This document shows positions 1 through 9,176 of a stretch of DNA of 14,240 nucleotides, in pieces (within the stretch, counting starts at the first letter, position 1; every line of letters begins with the position of its first letter). The stretch comes from Streptosporangiaceae bacterium (GTDB taxonomy: Bacteria; Actinomycetota; Actinomycetes; Streptosporangiales; Streptosporangiaceae): contig JAICWX010000226.1 of the NCBI GenBank assembly GCA_025934635.1, positions 1-14,240 of the forward strand. The letters are read 5' to 3'. A program made the position numbers and the translations under genes. The notes beneath the pieces are model-generated. The model saw only the letters and a list, made by a program, of their open reading frames with translations. It did no database searches and was not told the DNA's origin.

Positions 1-506
1 CCGTGTCCAAGCAGACGGTGTACAAGCAGTTCGGTGACAAGCAGCACCTGTTCGCCGAGGTCATCGGGGTGACCGCGGCCGGGGTGGTAGACCGGCTGGC
101 CGCCGCCGTGGCGAGCACGCTCGACGACGCGCAGGATGTGCGCACCGCGCTGCGCGACCTGGCCGGCGGCTTCCTGCGCGGCCTGCTCCAGCCGGACGTG
201 CTGCGGCTGCGCCGGCTCGTGATCGCCGAGGCGGACCGCTTCCCCGAGATCGGGCGGGCCTGGTTCGAGCAGGGTTTCGACCGCGCGCTGGTCATCCTGG
301 GCGAGGCGCTGCAGGCCCTGGCGGACCGCGGCCTGCTGCACGACCTCGGCGACCCCACGCTGGCCGCCTACCAGTTCGCCGGGCTGGTCATGTACCAGCC
401 GATGAACCAGCTCATGTTCGCCGGGACCGGCGACCCGCCGCCCGGTGACCAGCTCGACCGCGTCGCCGACTCGGCCGTGAAGGTCTTCCTCGCCCGCTAC
501 GGGTGA
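1..506 (+). CDS. TetR/AcrR-family transcriptional regulator, 5'-truncated by window edge
   Basis: This is the C-terminal 167 residues of a TetR-type repressor. The reading frame is already open at base 3 and begins with VSKQTVYKQFGDKQHLF, which is the recognition helix end of the TetR helix-turn-helix, so about 25-40 N-terminal residues lie left of the window. The rest is helical ligand-binding domain. The stretch RRLVIAEADRFPEIG and the later LAAYQFAGLVMYQPMNQL resemble the AefR-like C-terminal family (TetR_C_7 type), whose members often control efflux or lipid genes. The ligand is unknown. The gene ends with TGA at 504-506 and converges on the LysR gene with a 10-bp overlap. Its target may lie to the left, outside the window. 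Family assignment is firm; subfamily is an inference. Confidence 0.9.
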   Translation, partial: VSKQTVYKQFGDKQHLFAEVIGVTAAGVVDRLAAAVASTLDDAQDVRTALRDLAGGFLRGLLQPDVLRLRRLVIAEADRFPEIGRAWFEQGFDRALVILGEALQALADRGLLHDLGDPTLAAYQFAGLVMYQPMNQLMFAGTGDPPPGDQLDRVADSAVKVFLARYG

Positions 507-1405
507 GCGCCGGCGGCGTCGGCGACCAGCCGGAGCACCAGGCCCAGCGGCGGCCAGGCGTCGTGGCCGCGGCGCGTCACGGCGTAGGGCCGCATGATCA
601 CCTCGGGCTGCCGCAGCCGCCGCAGGGTCACCCCGCGGAAGGAGCGCCCCGACGGGAGCAGCCCCACCCCCAGGCCCGCCACGATCATCTCCTGCACCAG
701 GTCAAGGCTGTCCGCACGCTGCGCGATGCGCGGCTCGAAGCCGGCCAGCGAGGCCACGATGCGGAGCACCTCCTCGTCGGCGGTGTTGCGCGAGTTGACG
801 ATCCAGTCGTGATCCCGGTACCGGCCGAACACCTCGGCCGCGGTGCCCGCCGGCCGGTCACCGGAGGACGGCGTGCCCAGGCTCCATGGCACTGAGCTCA
901 GCGGGACGGCGTGCAGCTGCCGGCCATGCGGCTCGCGCCCGAACCGGGCCGGGGCGAGGTTGTAGTCATACGTCAGCGCGAGGTCGATCTCGTCCGCGGC
1001 GAGCATCCCCAGGGCCTCGGCCGGCTCGTGCTCCAGCAGCTGCAGCCGGACCTGCGGCTGGCGGTCGGCCAGGATCCGGGCGACCGGCAGCAGCACCTGG
1101 CCGAACGCCGAGGCGTAGGCGGCCACCCGCACCGTCCCGGCCGGCTGGGCGGCCGGGTCCAGGTCCCGCCGGGCGGCCTCGATCGCGGCCAGGATGGTGA
1201 CCGCGTGATCGGCCAGCCGCCGCCCGGCCGGGGTCAGCCGGACCCGCCGCCCGTCCGGCTCGGTCAGCGGGGTGCCCGCCTCCCGGGCCAGCGCCGCGAG
1301 CTGCTGCGAGACGGTGGAGGTGGTGACGTGCATCGCCTCGCCGACCTCCCGCATCGAGCCCAGGCGGGACAGCTCGAGCAGCAGCTCCAGGCGGCGCGGG
1401 TCCAT
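497..1405 (-). CDS. LysR-family transcriptional regulator
   Basis: A LysR-type regulator of about 302 residues. The N-terminal winged helix-turn-helix (about residues 1-60 from MDPRRLELL) shows the family pattern: LSRLGSMREVGEAMHV, then TTSTVSQQLAALAREAG, then RRVRLTPAGRRL. A linker helix and a two-lobed substrate-binding domain follow (about 85-300), with GLGVGLLPS near the end as in many LysR proteins. An ATG at 1420 would add MNDCW, but MDPRRLELL is where family members usually begin, and the upstream ATG lies inside the probable operator (1416-1430). I therefore prefer 1405. Neither start has a clear ribosome binding site. It is divergent from the EamA exporter, the usual arrangement for a LysR protein controlling a neighbouring exporter and itself. 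The inducer is unknown. Confidence 0.93.
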   Translation of the reverse strand: MDPRRLELLLELSRLGSMREVGEAMHVTTSTVSQQLAALAREAGTPLTEPDGRRVRLTPAGRRLADHAVTILAAIEAARRDLDPAAQPAGTVRVAAYASAFGQVLLPVARILADRQPQVRLQLLEHEPAEALGMLAADEIDLALTYDYNLAPARFGREPHGRQLHAVPLSSVPWSLGTPSSGDRPAGTAAEVFGRYRDHDWIVNSRNTADEEVLRIVASLAGFEPRIAQRADSLDLVQEMIVAGLGVGLLPSGRSFRGVTLRRLRQPEVIMRPYAVTRRGHDAWPPLGLVLRLVADAAGAHP

Positions 1406-1415
1406 CCAACAATCA

Positions 1416-1430
1416 TTCATGATCAGTGAA
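1416..1430. promoter_or_regulatory. Probable LysR-type operator box (T-N11-A)
   Basis: The sequence TTCATGATCAGTGAA is a near-perfect inverted repeat (TTCA...TGAA around TGATCA) and contains the T-N11-A core typical of LysR-family recognition sites. Its centre (about 1423) is about 67 bp upstream of the inferred start of the EamA transcript (about 1490), where LysR activators usually bind. It also overlaps the region of LysR translation start, which fits autoregulation. Confidence 0.55.
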
Positions 1431-1452
1431 CGGTATGTCCATCAATCTCACG

Positions 1453-1482
1453 TGGACACGGACGATCCGGCTCGGCTGTACT
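1453..1482 (+). promoter_or_regulatory. Probable vegetative promoter of the EamA gene
   Basis: TGGACA at 1453-1458 matches five of six bases of a -35 TTGACA. TGTACT at 1477-1482, 18 bp further, matches four of six of a -10 TATAAT. Transcription would begin at or within a base or two of the ATG at 1490, giving a leaderless mRNA; this fits the absence of a ribosome binding site before that ATG. Confidence 0.45.
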
Positions 1483-1489
1483 AGGGATC

Positions 1490-2638
1490 ATGATCCGCAC
1501 CGCGAACCCGGCCTGGTCGACCCCCCGGGCCGGCACCTTGATGGCCGTGGGCTCGATGACCCTGGTCCAGCTCGGCCTGGCGCTGTCCGTTCCGCTGTTC
1601 GGCCAGATCGGCCCGCTCGGGGCGGTCTGGCTGCGGCTGGCCTGGGCGGCGGTGATCCTGGTGGCCGTGGTGCGGCCGAAGCCCTGGCGGTTCCGGCGCC
1701 CGATCCTGCTCGCCACGATCGCCCTCGGGACGGTGACCGCGGGCGTGACCATGCTGTTCATGGCGTCGGTGGCCCGGCTGCCGCTCGGCACCGCCAGCGC
1801 GCTGGAGTTCCTGGGCCCGCTCGGCGTGGCGGTGGCCCGCGGGCGGGGTGCCCGGCGGCTGCTGTGGCCGGGCCTGGCCGCGGCCGGCGTGCTGCTGCTG
1901 ACCCACCCCTGGCAGGGCGGCGGCAGCCTGGCCGGCGTGATCCTCGCCCTCGGCGCGGCGGCCTGCTGGGCCGCCTACATCCTGCTCACCCAGGCGGTCG
2001 GGGACGAGATCGCGGGCCTGCAAGGGCTCGCGGTGTCCATCGGTGTGGCCGCCCTGGTCTCGACCCCGTTCGCGACGGGCGACATCGGCCGGGCGGTGAC
2101 GCCGCACTTCCTGCTGGCCGGGCTCGGGCTGGCGCTGCTGCTGCCGGTGATCCCGTTCAGCCTGGAGATGTACGCGCTGCGGCGGCTGACCACGGCGGCG
2201 TTCGGCACGCTGATGTGCCTGGAGCCGGCCCTGGCGGTGCTGGCCGGCCTGGCGCTGCTCGGTCAGGTGCCGCAGGTACTGTCGCTGGCCGGGGTGGCCT
2301 TCGTGGTGCTGGCCGGCCTGGGGGCGGAACGCAGCGGCGCCCGGCAGAACGAAGCCGATTTGAAAACAAAAGTTCGATACGGACCAAACGGGGTAGGGGA
2401 TCCTCCCATCCAGATCGGAGGAACCATGACGAACGAGATGACGCCTCAGGACAACCCGGAAAAGGACCCGGAGGACTGGGTCACCGGGGACGAGCCGCTG
2501 ACCGGGCCGCAGAAGTCGTACCTGCAGACCCTGGCCCGGGAAGCGGGCCGCGATGTCGACATCGACTCGCTGTCCAAGGCCGACGCGTCCAAGCTGATCG
2601 ACGAGCTCCAGGTCGTCTCCGGCCGCGGCGCCCAGTAG
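1490..2638 (+). CDS. EamA-family (RhtA-like) exporter, frame runs into DUF3072
   Basis: Residues 1 to about 282 form a drug/metabolite transporter of the EamA type, most like the RhtA threonine/homoserine exporter group: two five-helix repeats of very hydrophobic segments. The second repeat starts near GVILALGAAACWAAYILLTQ, and TTAAFGTLMCLEPALAVLAG is the typical EamA C-terminal signature. Exporters of this type usually have about 280-300 residues, so the protein should end near 2335-2360. No in-frame stop exists there: the frame continues through a low-GC stretch (about 42% over 2351-2390) and merges with the DUF3072 protein, for 382 codons in all. The 30 residues between look like translated intergenic DNA. 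A one-base shorter T run at 2359-2361 would give QNEAD followed by TGA. The fusion is therefore doubtful, while the transporter itself is clear. Substrate unknown; probably an amino acid or small metabolite. Confidence 0.85.
   Translation: MIRTANPAWSTPRAGTLMAVGSMTLVQLGLALSVPLFGQIGPLGAVWLRLAWAAVILVAVVRPKPWRFRRPILLATIALGTVTAGVTMLFMASVARLPLGTASALEFLGPLGVAVARGRGARRLLWPGLAAAGVLLLTHPWQGGGSLAGVILALGAAACWAAYILLTQAVGDEIAGLQGLAVSIGVAALVSTPFATGDIGRAVTPHFLLAGLGLALLLPVIPFSLEMYALRRLTTAAFGTLMCLEPALAVLAGLALLGQVPQVLSLAGVAFVVLAGLGAERSGARQNEADLKTKVRYGPNGVGDPPIQIGGTMTNEMTPQDNPEKDPEDWVTGDEPLTGPQKSYLQTLAREAGRDVDIDSLSKADASKLIDELQVVSGRGAQ
2372..2396 (+). promoter_or_regulatory. Possible alternative-sigma promoter before DUF3072
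   Basis: In the low-GC stretch before the DUF3072 start, GTTC at 2372-2375 and GGGTAG at 2391-2396 are separated by 15 bp. This approaches the GNNT-N14-16-GGGTAY pattern of SigB-type stress promoters in streptomycetes, but the fourth base of the upstream box and the last base of the downstream box deviate. It is suggestive only. Confidence 0.28.
2417..2421 (+). promoter_or_regulatory. Ribosome binding site of the DUF3072 gene
   Basis: GGAGG lies four bases before the ATG at 2426. A full Shine-Dalgarno sequence at this spot inside the continuous exporter frame is the main evidence that DUF3072 is translated by itself. Confidence 0.7.
2426..2638 (+). CDS. DUF3072 small protein
   Basis: A 70-residue acidic protein beginning MTNEMTPQDNPEKDPEDW. 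The block DPEDWVTGDEPLTGPQKSYL, followed by LQTLAREAG and a SLSKADASKLIDELQ helix, matches the DUF3072 family as I know it, a family of about 60 residues common in actinobacteria and without assigned function. The C-terminal part resembles a SAP-like or helix-extended-helix fold, but no catalytic residue is apparent. Start chosen by GGAGG at 2417 and by the family N-terminus. It lies in the same frame as the upstream EamA gene with no intervening stop, so a fused product is formally possible. It converges on the EndoQ-UvrD gene. Function not assigned. Confidence 0.85.
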   Translation: MTNEMTPQDNPEKDPEDWVTGDEPLTGPQKSYLQTLAREAGRDVDIDSLSKADASKLIDELQVVSGRGAQ

Positions 2639-2686
2639 TTAAGGCACGGCGCTTGTTAAGGCGCGGCGTTTGTTAAGGCGCGGCGC

Positions 2687-2688
<2 letters not shown>
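2638..2688. repeat. Three adjacent 17-bp repeats between convergent genes
   Basis: Copies at 2638-2654 (GTTAAGGCACGGCGCTT), 2655-2671 (GTTAAGGCGCGGCGTTT) and 2672-2688 (GTTAAGGCGCGGCGCTT) abut exactly. The first begins at the last base of the DUF3072 stop and the last overlaps the stop codon of the convergent helicase gene. Each carries palindromic TTAA. Because 17 is not a multiple of three, TAA codons occur in all three frames of both strands. CTT-GTT-AAG junctions can form small stems, so a role at the shared 3' end is possible. Confidence 0.85.
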
Positions 2689-5788
<3,100 letters not shown>

Positions 5789-5845
5789 CGCGGATCTGAT
5801 CCTGCCACGCCCGTGCGGATGCTCGTGCCGTAAACGGACGGCCGC

Positions 5846-5875
5846 CCGGCGCCTGAGGGGGAAATCAGGCGCCGG
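5846..5875. terminator. Strong hairpin terminator downstream of the DUF4242 gene
   Basis: CCGGCGCCTGA at 5846-5856 and TCAGGCGCCGG at 5865-5875 form a perfect 11-bp stem with an 8-base loop. It lies 27 bases after the DUF4242 stop on the minus strand and before the EndoQ-UvrD gene on the same strand. No U tract follows, as is common for actinobacterial terminators. It would separate transcription of the two units. Confidence 0.8.
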
Positions 5876-5902
5876 ACGGATCCCGGCTCCCCGCCCCCCG
5901 GC

Positions 5903-6148
5903 TCAGGTAATGCCGTCGACTCGGTGGACCGCCCCGCAGTCCACTCCGAGGGCGGCGTGGTGCTTGCGGACTGCCTCCTCGTCGGGCCCCTCGAGCAGGC
6001 AGTACACCTTGCCGTCGGGGTTATGGAAAAGCTCCACCTGCCGGACGCCGAACTCGTCGGCGTGCTCAATGCGGGTCTCTTCGGTGATCTGCGCGATGGC
6101 CTCGGGCGGCAGCTTGAGGTTCTCGTGGAAATCCATGAAACGGGGCAT
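5903..6148 (-). CDS. DUF4242 (SCO4226-like, putative nickel-binding) protein
   Basis: An 81-residue cytosolic protein beginning MPRFMDFHENLKLP. The whole sequence, including DEFGVRQVELFHNPDGKVYC and LLEGPDEEAVRKHHAALG, matches the DUF4242 family. Its studied member SCO4226 of Streptomyces coelicolor is a small ferredoxin-like-fold protein reported to bind nickel. Potential ligands here include H8, H29, H42, H63, H64, H75, C50 and C71; which of them bind metal cannot be read from the sequence. A GTG at 6166 would add six residues, but it sits inside the ribosome binding site (AAAGGA at 6155-6160, six bases before the ATG at 6148), so 6148 is preferred. It follows the small membrane-protein gene by about 31 bp, probably on one transcript, and is closed by a strong hairpin. 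Confidence 0.9.
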   Translation of the reverse strand: MPRFMDFHENLKLPPEAIAQITEETRIEHADEFGVRQVELFHNPDGKVYCLLEGPDEEAVRKHHAALGVDCGAVHRVDGIT

Positions 6149-6154
6149 GCCGGT

Positions 6155-6164
6155 TCCTTTCCTC
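6155..6164 (-). promoter_or_regulatory. Ribosome binding site deciding the DUF4242 start
   Basis: On the minus strand GAGGAAAGGA ends six bases before the ATG at 6148. It overlaps the alternative GTG at 6164-6166, which rules that GTG out as the main start. Confidence 0.7.
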
Positions 6165-6179
6165 ACTCGGGCCTGCGGG

Positions 6180-6494
6180 CTAAGCCCGTGTTGTCCAGGC
6201 CGCTGTGCCGAACGTGCGGCGGCGGGCCGGGCGAATCCGGTCCAGCAGGACCGCCGCGGTGGCCGCGACCAGTGCGGCCGCGATCGCGATCACGGCGATC
6301 TGCCAGCCTGGCATGCCGCCCACCAGCACGGTACGTACCACGGTCGGCGGGTCCGGAACCGCGATCCCGCCGTTGCCCCCGGAACGCGGGACCATTCCGG
6401 TCGACGCCGAGGCGCCGCTGGCGAAGGCCAGCGCGATGATCCCCAACGTCGCCAGGACGGCCCCCAGCCTGGCCAGGTTCTTGATGCTGTGCAT
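6180..6494 (-). CDS. Small membrane protein, function unknown
   Basis: A 104-residue protein not recognised as a named family. It begins MHSIKNLARLGAVLATLG, a signal-peptide-like segment (hydrophobic about 8-28) with a possible ASA cleavage at residues 28-30. A Gly/Pro-rich extracytoplasmic stretch follows (about 31-60), then one strong membrane helix (about 64-84, WQIAVIAIAAALVAATAAVL) and a short Arg-rich tail RIRPARRR, which should face the cytoplasm. If the signal is not cleaved, it has two membrane helices. Start ATG at 6492-6494 is preceded by a purine-rich GGGGAGAGAA on the minus strand. It is the first gene of a likely two-gene unit with DUF4242 and is divergent from the acyl-CoA synthetase. 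Confidence 0.75.
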   Translation of the reverse strand: MHSIKNLARLGAVLATLGIIALAFASGASASTGMVPRSGGNGGIAVPDPPTVVRTVLVGGMPGWQIAVIAIAAALVAATAAVLLDRIRPARRRTFGTAAWTTRA

Positions 6495-6591
6495 GGCTAG
6501 TTCTCTCCCCGGGGACGCGATCAGGACCCTGATCGCTGCGTTGCCTACCCTGCGACGCTACGGCGGCGGCCCGGTCCGCCGAATCGGGAGC

Positions 6592-6627
6592 GGTTCCCCA
6601 GTTTTGGTCCCGGGTTCCCTAGTTTTC
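6592..6627. promoter_or_regulatory. Two-copy operator-like direct repeat
   Basis: GGTTCCCCAGTTTT at 6592-6605 and GGTTCCCTAGTTTT at 6613-6626 differ by one base and start 21 bp apart, two turns of B-DNA. They lie in the 180-bp divergent region between the membrane-protein gene (minus) and the acyl-CoA synthetase (plus), 49-83 bp before the synthetase ATG. A regulator binding both copies on one helix face is the natural reading; the regulator is not identified. Confidence 0.5.
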
Positions 6628-6674
6628 GCCGGGATGATTCACTCGTCTCCAAGCACCGACGAGGGGGAGCCACC

Positions 6675-8201
6675 ATGCCTTCGATCCCCGACACCCTGCG
6701 CACGACCGCGGCTCGCTGCCCGGACCGGGAGGCGCTCGTCTTCGGTCCCGTCCGGCGCACCTATCGCGAGCTCTACTCCGAGGTGGAGCGGACGGCGGCG
6801 GCGCTCGCCGCCCGCGGGATCGCCCCCGGCGACCGGGTGCTGCTGATCTCACCCAACAGCGACGCGTTCGTGATCGCCGCCTATGCCGTGCTCCGGACCG
6901 GCGCGATCCTGGTCCCCGGCAACCCGCGGAACGCCCCGCCCGAGGTGGCCCACCTGATCACCGACTCCGGGGCGGCGGCCGTGCTCTTCGCCCCCGAGCT
7001 CGGCGAGGTAGTCGCCCAGGGGGTGTCGCAGAGCGGGGCGTCGCCGCGGCTGCTTTCACTGCCGCACCTCGCCGAGCTTGCCAGCGAGGAGCATCCCGCC
7101 GTGACGCACGTCCCGGCCGAGGCTGACGACGCCCTGCTGCTCTACACCTCGGGCACCACCGGCGCGGCCAAGGGCGCGCTGTTCGACCACCACCGCTCGC
7201 TGTGGGTGGCCGTCAACATCATCGGCACGGCCGGTTACCGCGAGGGCGACCGCACCATGCACGTCGCGCCGCTCTACCACTCCGCGCAGCTGACCCTGAT
7301 CCTGTGGGCCGGCACCATGCTGGCCATGACCCACATCGTGGTGCCGGCGTTCGACCCGGCCGAGGTGGCCGCGCTGATCGAGCGGGAGCGCATCTCGGTG
7401 TTCTTCGGCGTGCCGACGATGTACCAGTTCATGCTGCGGCTGCCGGACCTCGCTAGCCGCGACTTCTCCGCCTGGCGGGTCGGGATGTTCGGCGCCGCGC
7501 CGATGCCGGCCGAGGCGGTCCGCGCGCTGAGCGCGGCGCTGCCCGCGGTCGAGCTCTACCAGCTGTGCGGCCAGACCGAGGGCGGTCCCGGCGGCATCTA
7601 CTCCGGCCCGGACGACGTCCGGGCCCGGCCGGACGCCAGCGGGCGTTACGCCATCCCCAGCACCGAGGCCCGCATCGTCACCGCCGGCGGGGCCGACGTG
7701 GCCCCCGGCGAGGTGGGGGAGCTGATCCTGCGCGGCGAGACCATCATGAAGTGCTACTGGAACCGGCCCGAGGCCACCGCCGACACCATCAGGGACGGCT
7801 GGCTGCACACCGGCGACCTGGCCGTGGTGGACGCCGACGGCTACATCACCCTGGTCGACCGGCTCAAGGACATGATCATCACGGGCGGCCGCAACGTCTA
7901 CTCGGTCGAGGTCGAGAACGCCCTCGCCGGTCATCCCGGCGTCCTCGACGTCGCGGTCATCGGCGTCCCGCACCCCGACTACGGCGAGAGCATCCTCGCG
8001 GTGATCGTCCCGGCCGGCGGGGCCGCTGGGTCCGAGCCGACCGCTGAGGAACTGCGCGCGTGGGCCCGCGACCGGATCGCGGACTACAAGGCGCCGCACG
8101 CGGTCGTGGTGCATGCGATCCCGCGGAATCCTTCGGGGAAGATCCAGAAGCACCTGCTCCGGGCGGAACTGGCCGGGGCCGATCTGACCTGGGCGGTCTG
8201 A
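6675..8201 (+). CDS. Acyl-CoA synthetase (FadD-like AMP-dependent ligase)
   Basis: A 508-residue member of the ANL adenylating superfamily. It activates a carboxylic acid with ATP to an acyl-adenylate and transfers it to CoA. The motifs are complete: A3 P-loop YTSGTTGAAKG (157-167), A5 LCGQTEGG (297-304), the TGD aspartate D381, the hinge region DRLKDMIITGGRN (395-407, with R396), and the C-terminal catalytic lysine in NPSGKIQK (K489). Length is normal for short, single-domain acyl-CoA ligases. No carrier-protein domain or signal is seen, so it should be a soluble enzyme. Substrate (fatty, aromatic or other acid) cannot be told from the sequence. Start ATG at 6675 is preceded by GAGGGGGAG at 6661-6669. 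It converges on the secreted-protein gene. Confidence 0.93.
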   Translation: MPSIPDTLRTTAARCPDREALVFGPVRRTYRELYSEVERTAAALAARGIAPGDRVLLISPNSDAFVIAAYAVLRTGAILVPGNPRNAPPEVAHLITDSGAAAVLFAPELGEVVAQGVSQSGASPRLLSLPHLAELASEEHPAVTHVPAEADDALLLYTSGTTGAAKGALFDHHRSLWVAVNIIGTAGYREGDRTMHVAPLYHSAQLTLILWAGTMLAMTHIVVPAFDPAEVAALIERERISVFFGVPTMYQFMLRLPDLASRDFSAWRVGMFGAAPMPAEAVRALSAALPAVELYQLCGQTEGGPGGIYSGPDDVRARPDASGRYAIPSTEARIVTAGGADVAPGEVGELILRGETIMKCYWNRPEATADTIRDGWLHTGDLAVVDADGYITLVDRLKDMIITGGRNVYSVEVENALAGHPGVLDVAVIGVPHPDYGESILAVIVPAGGAAGSEPTAEELRAWARDRIADYKAPHAVVVHAIPRNPSGKIQKHLLRAELAGADLTWAV

Positions 8202-8242
8202 CCGCCGGGCGGGCCGCCTGCGCGGCTCGCCAGCCACCAGCC

Positions 8243-8274
8243 GGCCAGAGCGGACCCTGCGAACCGCCCTGGCC
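8243..8274. terminator. Hairpin between convergent genes
   Basis: GGCCAGAGCGG at 8243-8253 pairs with CCGCCCTGGCC at 8264-8274 with a single mismatch and a 10-base loop. It sits in the 89-bp gap between the stop of the acyl-CoA synthetase and the stop of the convergent secreted protein, so it could end transcripts from both sides. Confidence 0.6.
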
Positions 8275-8290
8275 AGCGGGAAGCTCTTCG

Positions 8291-9010
8291 TTACGAGCGG
8301 AGCTTCATTATCCGGTCAACGAGCTTGAGCATGGTCTTGGCCGATACCGGGTGGTTCCCCACGCTGAAGCTGGTGACGATGAAGACGTCCGCGCCCTCCA
8401 CGGTGACCAGCGTGTTGAACGACAGCGAAAAGCCGGCGACGGAGGAAATGTCGACACCTTCGCGGACCCGGAACGCCCGGTATTTGCCCACCTTGATCTT
8501 GAAGATGGACTTCAGCGAGATTTTCAGGGATTCGTCGCCCATGCCGCCGCTGCCGGTCTGCTCGCTGAACGACTTGCACGCGGCGTACTTCGCGTGCGCC
8601 TGGCTGTAGAAGGTGGCGGCCGCCTTGACGCTGGGGAACTGGTAGGCCGACTGCTCGTAGAGAAGATCGACGTTGGTGGAGCCGACGCCGATAGCGGCGT
8701 CCTGGTTGTCGCTGATGGAGACCGCAGCGGCGCTTTCCCCGTAGGAGCTGAGCGCTTGATTCTCGAAGTTTGCGCAGCTCATGGCGGGTACATGATTCCT
8801 AGCCTTCTGATGCAACAGCGACTTGCCCGTGCCCGTCGCCACGACGAGCTTGAAGCCAGGCCCGAACGTCGAGGCGGGCAGCAGGGCTGATTTCAGCTTG
8901 GCCCCGCTGACCTGAACGGGATGGGTGGCCGCCTGCGCGGCGGTCGGGACAAGCAGGAAAGCCGAGGTAGCGAACGCAATGGAGGCAAAGACTTTAGCCC
9001 GCAACGACAT
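8291..9010 (-). CDS. Secreted PknH-sensor-like protein
   Basis: A 239-residue exported protein. The start MSLRAKVFASIAFATSAFLL is a signal peptide with an AQA cleavage site after residue 27. The mature part has two cysteines (C79 in AMSCANFENQALSSYG and C145 in YAACKSFSE), which could form a disulfide, and no membrane helix or lipobox. The layout (a central helix with FYSQAHAKYAACKSF, then strands ending in a long helix KTMLKLVDRIMKL) resembles the PknH-like extracellular sensor domain of actinobacterial secreted proteins; this is a resemblance, not a firm match. Start 9010 is chosen because AGGGGA lies five bases upstream. The longer frame to 9082 would run through the likely promoter (TATGAT at 9078-9083). 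GC is visibly lower than in neighbouring genes. Confidence 0.85.
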   Translation of the reverse strand: MSLRAKVFASIAFATSAFLLVPTAAQAATHPVQVSGAKLKSALLPASTFGPGFKLVVATGTGKSLLHQKARNHVPAMSCANFENQALSSYGESAAAVSISDNQDAAIGVGSTNVDLLYEQSAYQFPSVKAAATFYSQAHAKYAACKSFSEQTGSGGMGDESLKISLKSIFKIKVGKYRAFRVREGVDISSVAGFSLSFNTLVTVEGADVFIVTSFSVGNHPVSAKTMLKLVDRIMKLRS

Positions 9011-9077
9011 TGTGGTCCCCTGTTTCTGCGGCGCTATGGCCAGGCCGTCTGACCGCTCCCCGCCGCGATGCCAGAGC

Positions 9078-9083
9078 ATCATA
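9078..9083 (-). promoter_or_regulatory. Possible -10 element of the secreted-protein gene
   Basis: TATGAT on the minus strand matches five of six bases of TATAAT. It lies about 67 bp before the ATG at 9010, in AT-rich DNA. No good -35 hexamer is seen at 16-18 bp, so the call is tentative. Confidence 0.35.
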
Positions 9084-9176
9084 TTGGGAGATATATCCGC
9101 GTTGCCGGTTATGAGGCTAAATTGCGACTTTAGTTATTCCTGAGAATATGATCTTGAAATGTATCGGTGTCAGTCC

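Noticed and set aside
1426..2676. Plus-strand 416-codon frame overlapping the EamA gene in another frame
   Set aside because: Gly/Arg/Ala-rich translation typical of shifted high-GC coding sequence. The EamA frame has clear membrane helices.
6172..6190. Short GCGGGCTAAGCCCG hairpin at the end of the membrane-protein gene
   Set aside because: Only about five base pairs with a tiny loop, and DUF4242 appears to be cotranscribed past it.
9011..9082. Longer N-terminus for the secreted protein (start 9082)
   Set aside because: It would precede the signal peptide with 24 polar residues and overlap the TATGAT element. AGGGGA supports the start at 9010.
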